Shown here: in pieces, positions 41,405 to 41,550 of the stretch
Numbering within the stretch: the stretch's first letter is position 1
Layout: each line of letters begins with the position of its first letter
From: JALEFZ01 sp039817415
GTDB lineage: Bacteria; Bacteroidota; Bacteroidia; J057
Length of the DNA stretch: 41,550 nucleotides
NCBI GenBank assembly: GCA_039817415.1
Contig: JBCBVV010000056.1
Location: 1-41,550, forward strand
Direction of reading: 5' to 3'
The notes under the pieces: model-generated
Seen by the model: only the letters and a program-made list of their open reading frames with translations
Database searches by the model: none
Told to the model about the DNA's origin: nothing
Translations under genes and position numbers: made by a program

Positions 41405-41550
41405 TTACAACTCTACTTGTAATTCTTTTGTGAAATAGGCTGTACTCACAAGAACTCGATAGGAACCTTCCTTTAATTCAGCTAAACTGAAAGCCTTAAC
41501 AAAATCACCAGAATGTTTTTGCTCAAAGGAATAGATGAGTTCTCCTGATT
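41405..41550 (-). CDS. C-terminal end of a probable secreted protein (partial)
   Basis: The minus strand has an open frame from the window edge to TAA at 41405-41407, 47 residues: SGELIYSFEQKHSGDFVKAF, then SLAELKEGSYRVLVSTAYFT and KELQVEL. The two-strand pattern, with an LxEGSYRV turn, is like the C-terminal beta-sandwich ends of small secreted Bacteroidota proteins. A strong terminator follows in the right orientation. The start lies outside the window, so the family cannot be named. Confidence 0.6.
   Translation of the reverse strand, partial: SGELIYSFEQKHSGDFVKAFSLAELKEGSYRVLVSTAYFTKELQVEL

Noticed and set aside
1..41550. tRNA, rRNA, CRISPR arrays, insertion sequences, integrases or phage genes
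   Set aside because: I looked on both strands and saw no cloverleaf, repeat-spacer array, transposase or integrase motif.

Overview
The window looks like a chromosomal scaffold piece from a free-living, probably marine, member of the Bacteroidota (Cytophagia/Saprospiria-like; no finer placement is possible without a search). The signs are secreted proteins ending in a type IX secretion (T9SS) type A sorting domain, many lipoproteins, family content typical of the phylum (DUF5916, DUF2490, DUF3667, DUF2306, amphi-Trp, SEL1 repeats), few Shine-Dalgarno sequences, and promoters of the TTG-N19-TAnnTTTG type. I see no tRNA, rRNA, CRISPR array, insertion sequence or phage gene. Dense gene packing and an even gene style give no sign of a recently acquired island.

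Layout. 1-3.7 kb (+): two tandem T9SS-secreted Omp28-like proteins, the first interrupted by a 100-N scaffold gap, then a secreted esterase. 3.8-10.6 kb (mixed strands): an NTF2-like protein divergent from an HxlR regulator, an S41 peptidase lipoprotein, an esterase-TPR protein, a Crp-type regulator divergent from a CocE/NonD hydrolase, a lipid-anchored TonB-C-like protein and a DUF4345 membrane protein. 10.6-22 kb (-): four beta-lactamase-fold serine hydrolase lipoproteins, two of them 4 bp apart, around a run with a sulfotransferase, a DUF3667 protein, an alpha/beta hydrolase, a C45-type acyltransferase, DUF2306 and a frameshifted sulfatase. 22-24.4 kb: two outer-membrane-like proteins of unknown function. 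24.5-25.5 kb (+): an SDR oxidoreductase.

25.6-29.8 kb is the most coherent system. A Zur-like Fur-family repressor gene diverges from a three-gene operon encoding a DUF5916 outer-membrane protein, a CobW/COG0523 GTPase with a His-rich stretch, and a MerC-family membrane protein. The 105-bp intergenic region holds two near-identical 15-bp palindromes (TGCAACAnTGTTGCA) lying on two back-to-back consensus promoters. This reads as a self-regulated zinc-limitation locus with an unusual outer-membrane component.

29.9-41.5 kb (all -): a PL7 alginate lyase lipoprotein behind a DUF2490 gene; a run of small cytoplasmic proteins (DUF5996, an unknown, amphi-Trp, DUF4406); an unknown lipoprotein; a GNAT acetyltransferase; a tandem pair of GH17 enzymes without signal peptides; an SRPBCC lipoprotein; a DinB-like lipoprotein; a SEL1-repeat protein split by a frameshift; and the C-terminal end of one more gene at the window edge. 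Alginate lyase, GH17 beta-1,3-glucan enzymes and a sulfatase suggest use of algal polysaccharides, but no SusC/SusD pair is present.

Data quality: the 100-N gap probably hides no sequence, and both frameshifts look like single-base losses in short homopolymers, so sequencing or assembly error must be excluded before calling either gene broken.
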